This document shows, piece by piece, positions 40,745 through 51,845 of a stretch of 64,000 bases of DNA; position 1 is the stretch's first letter, and each line of letters starts with the position of its first letter. Under the pieces are notes generated by a model. The model ran no database searches, was not told the origin of the DNA, and saw nothing but the letters and a program-made list of their open reading frames with translations. Origin of the DNA: Liolophura sinensis. Taxonomy: Eukaryota > Mollusca > Polyplacophora > Chitonida > Chitonidae. The position numbers and the translations under genes were made by a program. The DNA lies in NCBI RefSeq assembly GCF_032854445.1, contig NC_088307.1, positions 21,028,017 to 21,092,016 of the forward strand, given 5' to 3'.

Positions 40745-42060
40745 GGCATCACCACACCGAACTCTTTCTGTAAGACACTTTTTTTAAGATTTCACCAGAC
40801 GCCCTCCATCCCCACCCCTCCTCCCCCCGGATAAGCTATGTAAGTGTCATTCACATGTGCTCCACGCCTTCTGGCTTTTAGCTTATCGCTATATACATGT
40901 ATTGATATAAATGCACATACATACACGTGTCAATCAGAGAAGCCATTCAAGTCGCCACGAGTGCTGGTACAGTGATTTTGCACAACTACTTATTACGACA
41001 AAACTGTTGTTTCATTCTTCCAAAGAGCTACACGCTACACTTTCTCTCTTTGTCCTAAGGTAAAATGCCCACAGCTTTATCCAGGGGGGAGGGGCGGGGG
41101 TGGGGGAACGCATCTCGACATTGAGTGTGAGTATCGTCTGTGATTGTGTGATCTGCTACGCCACAAGCACACTACACAACCGCAAATAACAACATATGTT
41201 TGCGATTAAAATAAGTCACTTCGGGTTATATTTCTAAATTGCAGCGAAAAAATGACGCCTGTTTTCAGCAGTTTGCTTTTGTTGTGGACAGATTCAAGAG
41301 ATGCAGATCAAGCCGCGACAAGTTCAGTCACATTAGAGAAAAGGTCACAATGAAGTATAAATCAATTTTCTTCATTTTATATAGTCCTTTTATATATATA
41401 GTTCATTTATATAAGTCCTTCCAAAACTGTTTTGTGTGAGAATAAAAGGATCCAACTTGCACTCAATTCAGAGGGAAACTGTACGGCCTGTATATGGATA
41501 TACAACAATAAAACAAAAAATACATAAATAAAAATCTTGATTCAAAGCAGTGACGAAAGTAAGACGTGCATCAATCTACACTAGAGAAGAACTACCTTCC
41601 GTAAGCAGGAAGTTTTTGACTCCAAGCATCATATCCTCAAGAATTAAGGACGCTACTTTACTTCGGACACTCCCCTTTTCTTCGCCATTTCATTATATCG
41701 GACACCGCCCGATATCGGCGAAACTCATTTCTGATAATGAACTTGTTTATTCTATCACCATGCCGAATTTTTTCTGTGAAACACTTTTTAAAATTTCACA
41801 AGACGTGAAACAATGGCGTCTCTTTTCAGCAGTTTGCTTTTGTTGTGGACAGACTCAGGAATGAATGAATGATTATGGCTTAATGACACATCGGCGATAT
41901 CTCAACCATATCGTGGCGAGCAGACTCAAGAGATGCAGATCCATCGGCGACAAATTCAGCCACATCATGGAAAAGGTCGCTATGAAGTATAAATCAATTT
42001 TCTTCATTTTATACAAAAGTCCTTCAAAAACTGTTTTGTGTGAGAATGAAACGATCCATC
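40745..42060 (+). repeat. Local duplication, two diverged copies
   Basis: ACGCCTGTTTTCAGCAGTTT (41250) and GCGTCTCTTTTCAGCAGTTT (41817) start copies that share AAGAGATGCAGATC, then ATGAAGTATAAATCAATTTT and AAAACTGTTTTGTGTGAGAA. A 5' part (TTTCTGTAAGACACTTTTTT at 40768, TTTCTGTGAAACACTTTTTA at 41771) is contiguous only in the second copy. In the first it is separated by about 440 bases. No protein is recognised despite short frames. Confidence 0.8.
41085..41110 (+). other. G-rich tract, potential G-quadruplex
   Basis: GGGGGGAGGGGCGGGGGTGG followed by GGG contains at least four G-runs in 25 bases. Confidence 0.55.
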
Positions 42061-42912
42061 AAGCACTCATCTACATGTTTACTCGTCAGTTACCATGCAG
42101 ACACCTCGTTCATTACTGTCATCTTACCATAATCTGAATTCAAATCAACCGTGATTTACTGGCGATGGTCAATACAGGAGTGCTGCTTCAGAAATAAATG
42201 CCCGCGCATTATGGCAGATCTGTGTGGAGCTATTGTCCCACAGGATTTCAATAGCGACATTTGGAATGACAGATAAGTAAACGACGTGCTTGTATCAGCT
42301 ATAACAACTACACTTCGAGTGTTAAGTAAAACCTCGTCATTTCATGTATTCTGTATGTCACGATAATTGGCTCTTTTTTAATAGTCCGTGTTCCTTTTCA
42401 ACTTGAATATTAATTTGAATTTTAAGTTTAAGTTTATTTTTATTTAATATAATCCCGACTGTTGTTGTGATGTGTCAGTCAGAGAGAAAACACAGTTGTC
42501 TTCAGTTCACTTCTCCTGTTTGTTAACTCGTTTGGCTGAAGTTCCTCCTCAAGAACGAAACTCCATGTACCATAATAATTTATTCTCAAACAATTAAAAT
42601 CCTTTTACTCGAGGACTTGAAGTAAATAAATGTTGTCCCCATTCTGTTTGCCGCAAATGTCGCACGAGAGTAAAAATTGCAGTGTTCCCAAGGAACACTT
42701 ATTTATTTATTTATTTTTTTAAATTATGTGTTAGCCAATTCATCTATAAGGCGCCGTTCTTTCATCGGGCAGTGGATCGACCTTTCACCAGTGTGGTAGT
42801 GAGTTGGAATCCAGATGCAGCGGTTGCAACAGCAATTAACCAACGTTCGAATGTTTGGGGTTACGCATCGTAATATGACGCTGTTTTGACAAACTACATG
42901 CGTTTTGTTATT

Positions 42913-43120
42913 TGTCTCCGATTATTTATTACTTACTTATCTGATTGGTGTTTCACGCCATACTATGGGCTATTCAACTTATTCGACCGAGGCAGTTATC
43001 ACTATGGTAGGAGGAAACCGGGAAAACCCCATGGGAAATCTACGACCAACCGCAGGTTGCTGACGGATATTCCCACGTGTGATTAGAAAGGAAGCCAGTT
43101 TGAGCTGGACTCCTACTTCG
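42913..43120 (-). mobile_element. SINE family A, diverged
   Basis: On the + strand it reads TCTGATTGGTGTTTCACGCC, GGTAGGAGGAAACCGGGAAA, CCGCAGGTTGCTGACGGATA and GAAGCCAGTTTGAGCTGGAC. The tRNA head is missing. Confidence 0.88.
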
Positions 43121-43504
43121 ATTTTATTAGATACACCTTTGTACGTTTATATGTTACTACCGCCCTCGTTATTCGTGAGGATTTAGTGACAATACTGAGC
43201 GGTCGAAGACGCTTCTGTGGCCTTTGCATGTGTATCTGCAGATATAGTCCGGCGATAATTTCCACGTGGAATATGAACATAGGTATCTCGATTGCGCTTG
43301 GATTGCAACTGTTCATAAAAGTATACTGTTGATATAATAAACTTGTAATATATCCCCTAGACCAGTGTGTCCATTCAATGTATTTTCTTGGAGCTTGAAT
43401 AACGATGAAAGAAACCAAAGACACGATTGTTCTAGAAATGCGACTTGTACATAACTGTTGAATCTGTTAGTGAATAATGTGAACAATTTATTACTTGCAC
43501 TTAT

Positions 43505-43780
43505 TCTACGTCCTAGACATTCTGCTTCGTAAGCGGTAGTTCGGGGATTGAATCCCGAATCGAGTCATACCAAAGACATTCGCTTAATCTTGATACTGTA
43601 TGTACCTCGCCTGGCGCTCAGCATACAATGAATAAACAAAGCACCGGTCGATTGGGTGTCAGTATATCATGATTCGGTGATGCGTCATGTCTGATGTCCC
43701 CGACTTTGCGATATGAACGAAAGGATGTTAAAAGCAACATTAAACCGCAGTCAAATCAACAAACAAACTTAATGTATGTT
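43505..43780 (+). mobile_element. SINE family C, second copy
   Basis: TAGTTCGGGGATTGAATCCC (B box) then GAGTCATACCAAAGAC, CTCGCCTGGCGCTCAGC and GTCGATTGGGTGTCAG. It ends AAAAGCAACATTAAACCGCA and CAAATCAACAAACAAAC. It matches the layout of the copy at 6.98 kb. Confidence 0.75.
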
Positions 43781-43914
43781 TGCACTGTTCAAAGCTTTTG
43801 GGTGAAAAGAGACAAAGAAAAATGCTGAAAAGATAGCAAATTTACCATAGGGCTGTTCGCGTCAAACAAATCCATATAGTGAATTTTGACGCAATATGTT
43901 TCTGTTCCGTCTAG

Positions 43915-44015
43915 TGTTATCCCATCTGTGGATAATAGTGGGTTTCTCCCGGGCTCTGCACTGTTTCTTCTCACCATAATAGTCTACAGTAGGACGTAAA
44001 ACACCAACTGAAACT
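43915..44015 (+). mobile_element. SINE family A, degenerate fragment
   Basis: GTGGGTTTCTCCCGGGCTCT then CACCATAATAGT and GGACGTAAAACACCAACTGA. The AAGTGAAATATTC tail box is deleted. Confidence 0.75.
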
Positions 44016-44588
44016 TAAATACTCAAAGAGTTTACACATTGATCAGTCTACACGTGTGCTAACTAAACATTTAAAGCGTTCCCTTTGTATTAGGAGACCG
44101 GCGTTAAACCTGAGTCTTTAGACTGGATACATCATTGTTTGACGAAGGCGCTACTTTGGTATAGACGCTATATACAGTGTATGAGGAAAACACACTAAAT
44201 CTGGAATTCCAAACAGACATTCGTATACCGGCAGTCAGCTAAAACTCTCCACATGATTGGGTTTTTTTCCCCACAAGTTTATATATAGGCTTTCAGAATC
44301 AAATCCTTCCATCATCAGTTGAATGGCAACTGCACAGTGGAACCTGTAGAGGACTAGACAAACAGTGAATGGATTCATAAAACAGTGCAGTTATTTACAA
44401 ACAGTGCATGGATACAGAAAACAGTACAGTTATTTACAAGATTAGTGACGATCATGTATATTTATGAGAAATCCTGCTGGGTACGACAACGCAAAGTATT
44501 GAATCAGAACAATGGCGTCGAGGAAATCCTGTTGTTTGACAGAGGGCAAGCATGTGCTTGGCAAAAATAAGAATTATTTTCTTCCTTT

Positions 44589-44685
44589 TTATTTATTTAT
44601 TTATTTTATTGGTGTTTTACGCCGTACTCAAGAATATTTCACTTATACGAAGGCGGCCAGCATTTATTGTGGGTGGAAACCGGGA
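44589..44685 (-). mobile_element. SINE family A, tail half
   Basis: TTGGTGTTTTACGCCGTACT then CAAGAATATTTCACTTATAC and GTGGGTGGAAACCGGGA. The rest of the element is absent. Confidence 0.92.
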
Positions 44686-44944
44686 TTATATTTGAAACCT
44701 TTGGAACTGTGAGCAAGTATTTCAAATGTAACACTGAAAGGGCTGGCCTGTTTCGATACAATGGTTTGGTGACTGGAGCTATTAATATCATGCTCAAGTT
44801 ATCTAGACTGGATAGAAGTACATGTAGTAGATATAAGTGAGACTACATTTTCATACAGTAATATGGACGTCCAACATATCGATGCGCTGAGCAAATGGTA
44901 TAACATCTAACTAAATATAAGAGGCCAGTTGAAAGAAACTGACT

Positions 44945-45220
44945 ACGTGTGACAGGAATCTATGCAAAACAGACATTTGTATACCAACGGCCAATCAAAG
45001 GAGACGTTCCACGTCTATAATCGCAAGTCCAATTCCTAAAACAATTCCCGTTCAACACAAACTACCAAAGAACTACTTAGAATACGATGCATACATGTAA
45101 AATAGGACATAAGGACGGATTCATCCAAAGCAGTCAGCAGTTTTCAAGGTTGTTGGAAAGACGCTGACCGAATAAATGAAATAAGTATTCAAACATTGTA
45201 CCATGCTAGTATATATTGTC
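44945..45220 (-). mobile_element. YIDD retroelement family, 3' fragment
   Basis: The reverse complement contains GCATGGTACAATGTTTGAAT, AGCGTCTTTCCAACAACCTT, TTGGTATACAAATGTCTGTT and the same order as 46.4-46.65 kb. A smaller piece of the end motif lies at about 44205-44235. Confidence 0.75.
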
Positions 45221-45805
45221 TTTTATAAATTGACGAATATGACAGTCGTTCTTCTAGTACCATGGTCAAGCGGATCATGTAACCTTTCGATAAATTCATA
45301 CATAAACTTTTGGAGCCGGCATGATTGATTCTAAGGCAGCTACAGGGCATATCATTAGATCTGGACACCTTTTTTCAACAAATATGTTTTATTTATCAGC
45401 ACCTCGAAGGGCACAACGGTATGTATGATGAAAAAGTAGGCCAGAATGATCTGGTAGTGCACATACCTCTTGCGCCACTGTAGCAGTCAGGTCAGTAGTT
45501 CTATATCCCACACAGTCACTCAGTTTAAAAACAGGTTTGGTCTCTTAATAAAACAAAACGCTCGAATAGACTTAGATCTTGTCTGATTGTACTGTGACAT
45601 TTTGCAAATTTTACAGGAAAGATTAACTTTGTTTGCTTTGGTACAATGTTGGCCTTCACACAGACGTGCCATACTTAAAACCATTGTTAGTGAGTCAGTA
45701 ATAACCTGACTGGTATTGAGGGGAGAAACTGGCATTTCCAAATGTGCAGAGTGTAGCTCAATAGATTTTATTTATTCATTTATGTTTTACGCCGTACTTA
45801 AAGGC

Positions 45806-46680
45806 TCGATCTTTCTCATTCACTGAACGGTATATTGATGACCTGCTGGCTTTAAACAATCCATATATAACAAAGGCTGTAAAATATATGCCCATCTTCG
45901 CAGGCCCTCCAGATGGTACATCTTATGTTGATCTCTATTGCACAACGATGAAAACGGTTTCTTCTCTCGCAGTCTGTACGACAGAAGGGGGATAGTTTCA
46001 ATTTTGACTTTGCAGATTATCCTTACCTGGACAGCAATGTACAGAATTGTCCTGCATATGGCGTGTACTTATCTCGCATTCTAGCATTTGTTAAATCCTG
46101 TGTGTTATGTTATGATTTCAATCAACGTCACAAATTATTACTGCAAATACTTGTGTGTCAAGGTTATTCCATCAAACGCCTTCAGTCTAAGTTTCTAGAG
46201 GTTTACAAGGAGTATAATTCTCTTTTTAAGTAAATATGGAGAGGATGTCCAGAATTTCTGGCAAATCTGCTTCATGATTGTGTCGAATTCCGCTAGGGTA
46301 CTATATTCATCGTGTAGAATTAGCTTCCCACTTTGGATATATGAACAGCCGCAAATTAAAGCGCAACTAAGACACATATTTTATTATCGACAACTTATAT
46401 TCTGGCATGGAACACTATTTGAATGCTAATTTCACTAAGTTGCCTAGAACATACTTTGTCTTTCCAACATTACTGGAAACTGTCGACTACATGATTCCGT
46501 CTTATTTTCGTACTTTATATACTTTCTTAGTTGTTTGGAAGTTTGTGTTATATGTCGACTTGGGAACTGGCCTCGCTATTATCAACCTGGAACGTCCTTA
46601 CTGGTTGTCGGCTGGTATACAAATATGTGTGTTTCAACGCACAGATTCTCTTCAATGTTGCCACGGTTGACGCCATTTCC
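45806..46680 (+). pseudogene. YIDD retroelement copy, longest uninterrupted one in the window
   Basis: Starts CTCGATCTTTCTCATTCACT. The frame reads RYIDDLLALNNP, an RT catalytic box, then after frame breaks SLYDRRGD and DYPYLDS-like sequence, CVSRLFHQTPS in a shifted frame, and an 87-codon frame from 46407 (MEHYLNANFTKLPRTYFVFP). It ends near GGTATACAAATATGTGTGTT. Repeated stops make it non-coding. It provides the uninterrupted template for the insertion at 18.1 kb. A short family A SINE tail (45765-45805, - orientation) abuts its 5' edge. Confidence 0.78.
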
Positions 46681-46948
46681 TGAAAGTGGGGCCAGTGAAC
46701 TTTAAATCCCGTTTATCATACATCCAGGACCAAGTCAAATCGATGAGACTACATTGTACAACCGATCACAACATGAATATAATGACACCAAATAACGACT
46801 GTCGCATAGTTTGATCTAAATTTCACATATCCCGTGGGCCATCACAAGCTCTACCTCAAAATTACATCTCTCTGGTAATATTATGATCCTCCAGGTAAAC
46901 ATCACAAAATATACTGTCTCTAGGCTGTACCAATCCATGGTACTTACT

Positions 46949-47095
46949 TTTTTATTTACTTGATTGGTGCAGGCTGCTGGCAGGCATTCCCACGTGCAGC
47001 CTGACAGGAAGCCAGCATGAGCTGGACTTGAACTCACATCGACCTGTTTGGTGGGGAGGCTCCCTGGTCATGGCGCCGCGCTGGAGAGCTAACCA
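46949..47095 (-). mobile_element. SINE family A with the tail-side body deleted
   Basis: ATTTACTTGATTGGTG jumps directly to CAGGCTGCTGGCAGGCATTC, removing the AAGTGAAATATTC box and roughly 110 bases. It continues through the B box to CATGGCGCCGCGCTGGAGAG at the head. Confidence 0.85.
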
Positions 47096-47499
47096 TGTAT
47101 GGTATATATACACTAAATATATAGTTACGGTTTAGTCCTGTTCTCGTACAAGGAATGTTTCAGATTCAGTGGTTTCGGGGGCTGTTGTGGCAACGAGCGG
47201 TCGCCCGTGTTTTCATGTGTACTGTTGTATGAAGTTCTCTGAAGGTCACATGCCTCCAATATCGTATGTAGCATGTGGACAATAAAAATGGATTGTCTCA
47301 CTGTAACTTTACCTGTCTTGGAAATATTTTACCAACTGTATATTGAAATTTACTCTTTCCCTAGAACAACTTTCGATAAATTCGAGCCAATTTACATCTA
47401 CCAAATTGCAAGTAACATCAGTGCACCTTTCTTTCTTTTTAATTCTGCTTAAGCCACGGTACAGTGAGGCGAATAAGTTGCTACTTTATCGGCACTTAT

Positions 47500-47595
47500 A
47501 TGAACAGAATAAACCTTAAATGAGGTAAAATGACAAGAGGTCGGTCTTCACCGGTATCGGTTGACCATTTTCCAGATATCACACTATATTAAACA
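47500..47595 (+). repeat. Dispersed repeat family X
   Basis: TTAAATGAGGTAAAATGACA then AGAGGTCGGTCTTCACC and TTCCAGATATCACACTAT. Confidence 0.7.
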
Positions 47596-47922
47596 TCTCA
47601 GAGAAGTTGTTCTTGTTTCTGAAACACTTTGGCATTTTACACAAAAACATAGCATAACATTTTTGTCCAAATTCCAGTCCATACTTATTTCTTAGTGTGC
47701 CAGATTCGACCAGGTCTAAATCACATTTTGAAATCGGTTCCTGTTTATAATCACATCAAAATTACTCTTCTTATTAAATCTTATTTCTGGTTTTATATCA
47801 CGCATTATCCTCCAGTTAATTATATGCCTCACGAGGCGTTAATCTTAACTGATTAAGAATGCCTTGTACATTTATGCATCAAAACATCTATTCTAAAATT
47901 ACATGCATTTAATAGTTACTAA

Positions 47923-48939
47923 TTATTTCTGAAACATTCTAATTAATTCTTGTCTGAATTCACGGTTATATATGCCATATATTACAGGGTTCGCAAAATT
48001 CGCCACCGTGAATGTATACACAGTGACTCTCTCAAAAGTTGTCAATGCCGTGTTGTTGTTAAAGTCGTGCACAAACAGGCGTGGTATTCGAATGGCGACA
48101 TATGGAATCCAGCAGAGAAAGTAGACTCCAGTGACGAGAGCGATTGTCCGAGTGGCTTTGTTCGATCTTGAAGATTGGTGTACGCCTTGACTGACGGTCC
48201 GGTCGGTCAAGGTTGGCAGTTGAAGGACTTTCTTGGCGCTGACGTATATCCTCAAGTAGCAGTATACGATGACGCTCGTCCCGGGAAAGAACAAAAGACC
48301 GGCAACGGCATGAGCGTAAGCCATGTCCATGACCTCAGGTGACCAAGACAACTGGCAGAAGGTTAGCGTTTCAACGTAAACGTAACCTCCGAAACCCACG
48401 AGAGGCATTACCGACCACGTCAGTGCATACGCCCAAGAAAATGTCACGATTGCGCACAGTCTTTTTGACGTCAAGATTTGATTGTAGCGTAATGGATAAA
48501 CGCATGCAACGTAACGATCCAGACTGATAGTGACCAATAATAGGTTTTCTACGTACGCCAACCAAGTGGAACAAAAACCGAAAAAAATGCAAGATTCGTG
48601 ACTGAAGTACCAGGAACCGGCAACAATCCCAGGCGAAGTCAGAACGCTGCTAACCAAAGCAAAGGAAAAATCCTTCAAAGCTAAATTGGCCACGAGGAAA
48701 TACGGTATACGGTGAAGAGTCCGGCGCTTGAAGATGGTGATCATCAGTATCGCGTTACCAGTGATGGCGAACAGCGAAGCTACTGAGTAATAGACAGCAC
48801 TGACAATCCTCAAAGGCGTTGCCTCAGAGTTTTCCTTATGGGTAGAGTTTTCTGTGGAAGTCATGTTACACCACTGGCTTCCGTTGCAGGAGAACGTCCA
48901 CTCCAAAGGTTTATTTCCCGTCAAGTTGGTATTCTCCAT
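47923..48939 (-). CDS. Class A (rhodopsin-like) G-protein-coupled receptor, 338 aa, intronless
   Basis: Seven-helix plasma-membrane receptor. The chosen start is the ATG at 48939; the open frame extends 9 codons further upstream from a GTG. The N-terminus carries several N-glycosylation sequons (NLT, NGS, NMT, NST). Landmarks from the ATG: N62 in ITGNAILM (helix 1), D90 in LALKDF (helix 2), C117 in ESCIF and C195 in TFCQLSW (extracellular disulfide), DRY at 141-143, W169 (helix 4), P219 (helix 5), CWIP at 276-279 (helix 6), NPVIY at 317-321 (helix 7), and an amphipathic YNREFRQELIRMF before a very short tail. Position 3.32 is serine, not the aspartate of amine receptors, so a biogenic amine ligand is not supported. 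Subfamily and ligand are unknown; orphan class A, possibly a lineage-specific expansion. ATTAAA just after the stop, on the coding strand, may serve polyadenylation. Confidence 0.95.
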   Translation of the reverse strand: MENTNLTGNKPLEWTFSCNGSQWCNMTSTENSTHKENSEATPLRIVSAVYYSVASLFAITGNAILMITIFKRRTLHRIPYFLVANLALKDFSFALVSSVLTSPGIVAGSWYFSHESCIFFGFCSTWLAYVENLLLVTISLDRYVACVYPLRYNQILTSKRLCAIVTFSWAYALTWSVMPLVGFGGYVYVETLTFCQLSWSPEVMDMAYAHAVAGLLFFPGTSVIVYCYLRIYVSAKKVLQLPTLTDRTVSQGVHQSSRSNKATRTIALVTGVYFLCWIPYVAIRIPRLFVHDFNNNTALTTFERVTVYTFTVANFANPVIYGIYNREFRQELIRMFQK

Positions 48940-49419
48940 TAGATCCGTTACAAAGCTAGGGCACACAAAATTAATGGATTGTCCTCATCACGAAATGCTG
49001 TATATGCTCGTCACAGTTTGCAACCAGAGACCCCAGATGCCTCTGATGACTAACATCGTGGTCTAGCTTAGTAGTTCTAAACCGGCATCATCGACAAACG
49101 TTTGACGCAATTGATTTTCTGACACCACCTCTTCGCAGCTGCATGTAACTACCATTTTAATATCTACCACTCAGTGGACGTAGCTAGCATTTAAGGCAGT
49201 CTTCGTTGCTTCTAACATTCAACCCTATTGGGATAATGACGGGCATACTGACCACGGTCTGCACTAAGAGTAGACATACATTAATGGAATAATTGTCGAT
49301 GCATAGTAGTTTGTTTGACCGGTGTTTGTATTGTTTAAATTCACCTTTTGCCTGACATGTATCACATCTTTCCTTTACTTGTCCACTACATCATGTCCTC
49401 TACACCGTAGAGCGAAACA

Positions 49420-50250
49420 AGCCATTAATCATAACACAATGCCCTCAATGAATGTACACAAATTAGCAGGTCTTTTGAGAGTATATAAATATTGTAAAAG
49501 TACGCTTCATTAATGATATCGATTATGCCAAGATTAATCGGTACGTTGTGACCTCCATAGGCCCGATCTCACTGTTTATATAAAACATCATATTCGCTGT
49601 AACAAAACGACTTTAATAGCTATCAGGTTATGTATATATGTATGCTCGGTGTTTTACGTAGTACTTAGCAATGTTTTAACCGTAATGATGAAGAGGAGTC
49701 ATTCGATGTGTGTACGTATAACTAGTGGGTGGGGGGGGGGGCTGTAATTTGCCACTTTTTATGCATTTACATAAAACAGAATAAAACCTTGGTCATTGGG
49801 CCACGCTGGAGTGTAACCCTCTCATCCTCGGCGGGGTCACCCACATGGTATTTGAAAAAACGCCCTGTTGACGTGTAAATAAAGCTTTCTTTACAAATTG
49901 TAACAGGCGTGGTAAACAGCTTGGGTTCCTAATTCCAAAAGAGTGTCTCGATCTCATTTCACCCCTAGATATCGCTGGGGATGTAACAAATGCTAACCAT
50001 TAATCTTAACAGAATGCTCTAGACCCTTTAATAGTATATAATACTGTAACAAATTGCTTCATTAATGATATCAATCATGTCAAGATTGATCGGTACTTTG
50101 TGACCTTCCATAGGCCCGATCTGACGGTCTATATGAACAAAAATTCTCTACAATAACAAAATAACTTAAATAGCTATTAGGGTATGTATATAGGTATGCT
50201 TGGGGTTTGACGACGAAGAGTCAGTAGGTGTGTGTACGTATAACTGTGTC
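49420..50250 (+). repeat. Direct duplication, two diverged ~270-300 bp copies
   Basis: CATTAATCATAACACAATGC..CTTCATTAATGATATCGATT..CCATAGGCCCGATCTCAC..GTGTGTACGTATAACT (49420-49725) is repeated at 49998-50250 with substitutions and small deletions. The 3' part of both (TTACGTAGTACTTAGCAATG, ACGACGAAGAGTCA) resembles the family B element at 51.2 kb, so the duplicated block itself contains a repeat fragment. Confidence 0.85.
49728..49742 (+). other. Poly-G run
   Basis: GGGTGGGGGGGGGGG immediately after the first duplicated copy. A possible slippage site. Confidence 0.6.
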
Positions 50251-50307
50251 TGGTTGCTAAAGTAAAAACATGTGTCTTATCTGCGTCCTCAGTTAGGTGC
50301 GTCTTTT

Positions 50308-50352
50308 ATCCTTGAGTACAGCGTAAAACACCAATCAATTAAATAAATAAAC
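50308..50352 (+). mobile_element. SINE family A, last 45 bases only
   Basis: TCCTTGAGTACAGCGTAAAA then CACCAATCAATTAAATAAAT. Confidence 0.75.
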
Positions 50353-50567
50353 AACACTTCATATATATGCTGATTATACCTAGTTGTGGATGTACAATTA
50401 AGTAAATTCAACTCTACAATACCATAATTTGTTATTAGCAGGGCAGAGGAACTATCACAGTAACATTGCAGCAAAACGTACCGACTGCGTGCGTATTGAT
50501 ATGATAGAATACTCTAGATTTCTGTCACGTGTGATACCCCACTATTGTATATTTGTACAGCAGAGAT

Positions 50568-50833
50568 GGGGGCTCCGTGGCTCAGTCGGTTAGCGCGCTA
50601 GCGCAGCGTAATGACCCAGGAGTCTCTCACCAATGCGGTCGTTGTGAGCTCGAGTCCAGCTCATGCTGGCTTCCTCTCCGGCCGTACGTGGGAAAGTCTG
50701 ACAGCAACCTGCGGATGGTCGTGGGTTTCCCGTGGGCTCTGTCCGGTCTCCTCCCACCATAATGCTGGCCGCCGTCGTATAAGTGAAATATTCTTGAGTA
50801 CGGCGTAAAACACCAATCAAATAAATAAATAAA
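50568..50833 (+). mobile_element. SINE family A, full-length with perfect 12-bp TSD
   Basis: TACAGCAGAGAT lies at 50556-50567 and 50834-50845. The head GGGGGCTCCGTGGCTCAGTC, B box GAGCTCGAGTCC, complete body and tail GTATAAGTGAAATATTCTTG with (AAAT)n are intact. With the copies at 13.7 and 59.5 kb, this is the best candidate for a young insertion. Confidence 0.98.
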
Positions 50834-51149
50834 TACAGCAGAGATTATCTTATAAAGTAGTTCAGCCACTGCACAAGCCCTTTACTTGAACAGCGCTGTG
50901 TTCCACCGATTTGAATGTGAAGTAGCCTTTGCATGTGAAAGGGATTCAGGATTTTATAAGCTCAGTGGTCGGCATCGTCCAATGAGGACGGAAAACGCCA
51001 ATACAAATGTAAACCAAACACCTACCCAAATATTAGCAACATGCAGCCACATTTTATTGGTCTGTGGCAGAGTCAGTGAGAAACCTTTGGGAAAGGAAGG
51101 TTCTTTTTTCAATCCAACTCTAAAGTTTGTTCTCGTTTGTTGACATTCC

Positions 51150-51500
51150 AATCACGTAGTGAGTGAGTGCTTTGGGTTTAACGTCGTACTTAACAATTTT
51201 TTAGTCATATGACGACGAAGGAGTCCTTAGAGTGTATTTAATGTGCCTCCTTCTTGCAGGACGGATTTCCACCGCTCTTTTATATAGTGCTGCTTCACTG
51301 AGACGACTTACCGAAGGCAAGTAAGCCGCCCCGCCCGAGCAATAATACTGATACGGGTCAACCAGTCGTTGCACTACCCTCTTCATGCTGAACGCCAAGC
51401 GGGGAAGTTGCAACTTCCTCTTTTTTAAGGTCTTAGGTGTGACCCGACCCAGGATTGAGCCTGGATCTCCCGCCGCGGACGCCCTATCGTGCTATCGGGG
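51150..51500 (+). mobile_element. SINE-like family B with (GTGA)n/(CACT)n end
   Basis: Begins GTAGTGAGTGAGTGCTTTGG, GTTTAACGTCGTACTTAACA, then ATGACGACGAAGGAGTCC, CTTGCAGGACGGATTTCCAC, TACTGATACGGGTCAACCAG. It ends in a tRNA-like segment (CCAGGATTGAGCCTGGATCT, GCCCTATCGTGCTATCGGGG), which suggests the true element reads on the - strand with the head at the right. An opposite-orientation partial copy is at 58.68 kb. Confidence 0.75.
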
Positions 51501-51526
51501 CTGGGGCTATCACGAAGAGCCGAAGG

Positions 51527-51845
51527 TATATTTTATAGATTACAAACAGGGCATATGCCGTTAAATTCCTGTCTCCACAGGTTTAAATAACGTGATTCGA
51601 GCCTGTGTCAAAGTTGTTTTGTTGAAGAAACTGTTGAACATTTTTTGTTTAACTGTAACAGGTTTACAACCCAGAGAACTAAACTTTTGCATGATCTCAT
51701 TTGTGCAGGGGTGCGTAGACGGTTAATGAAACCTGCGCTTAGTCCGGTAAGAAACGCGCAAAAAAGTGTTTTAAGCGCTTGGAAACTACATTGTCAGTTG
51801 TACATAGGTTTTGATTTTGGTTTGTTTTTTTGTTTTTTTTTTTGA
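51527..51845 (+). pseudogene. C-terminal remnant of a LINE ORF2 (RNase H end and zinc knuckle)
   Basis: Translates as GHMPLNSCLHRFK, a TAA at 51590-51592, then DSSLCQSCFVEETVEHFLFN followed by CNRFTTQRTKLLHDL. TGH.PLN..L and C..C...ETVEH.L..C together are the usual end of RNase-H-bearing non-LTR retrotransposons. The 3' flank to about 52.56 kb contains two copies of GCCATGATCTGTAATCT/GTCATGATCTGTAATCT and may be its 3' UTR. Confidence 0.8.
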
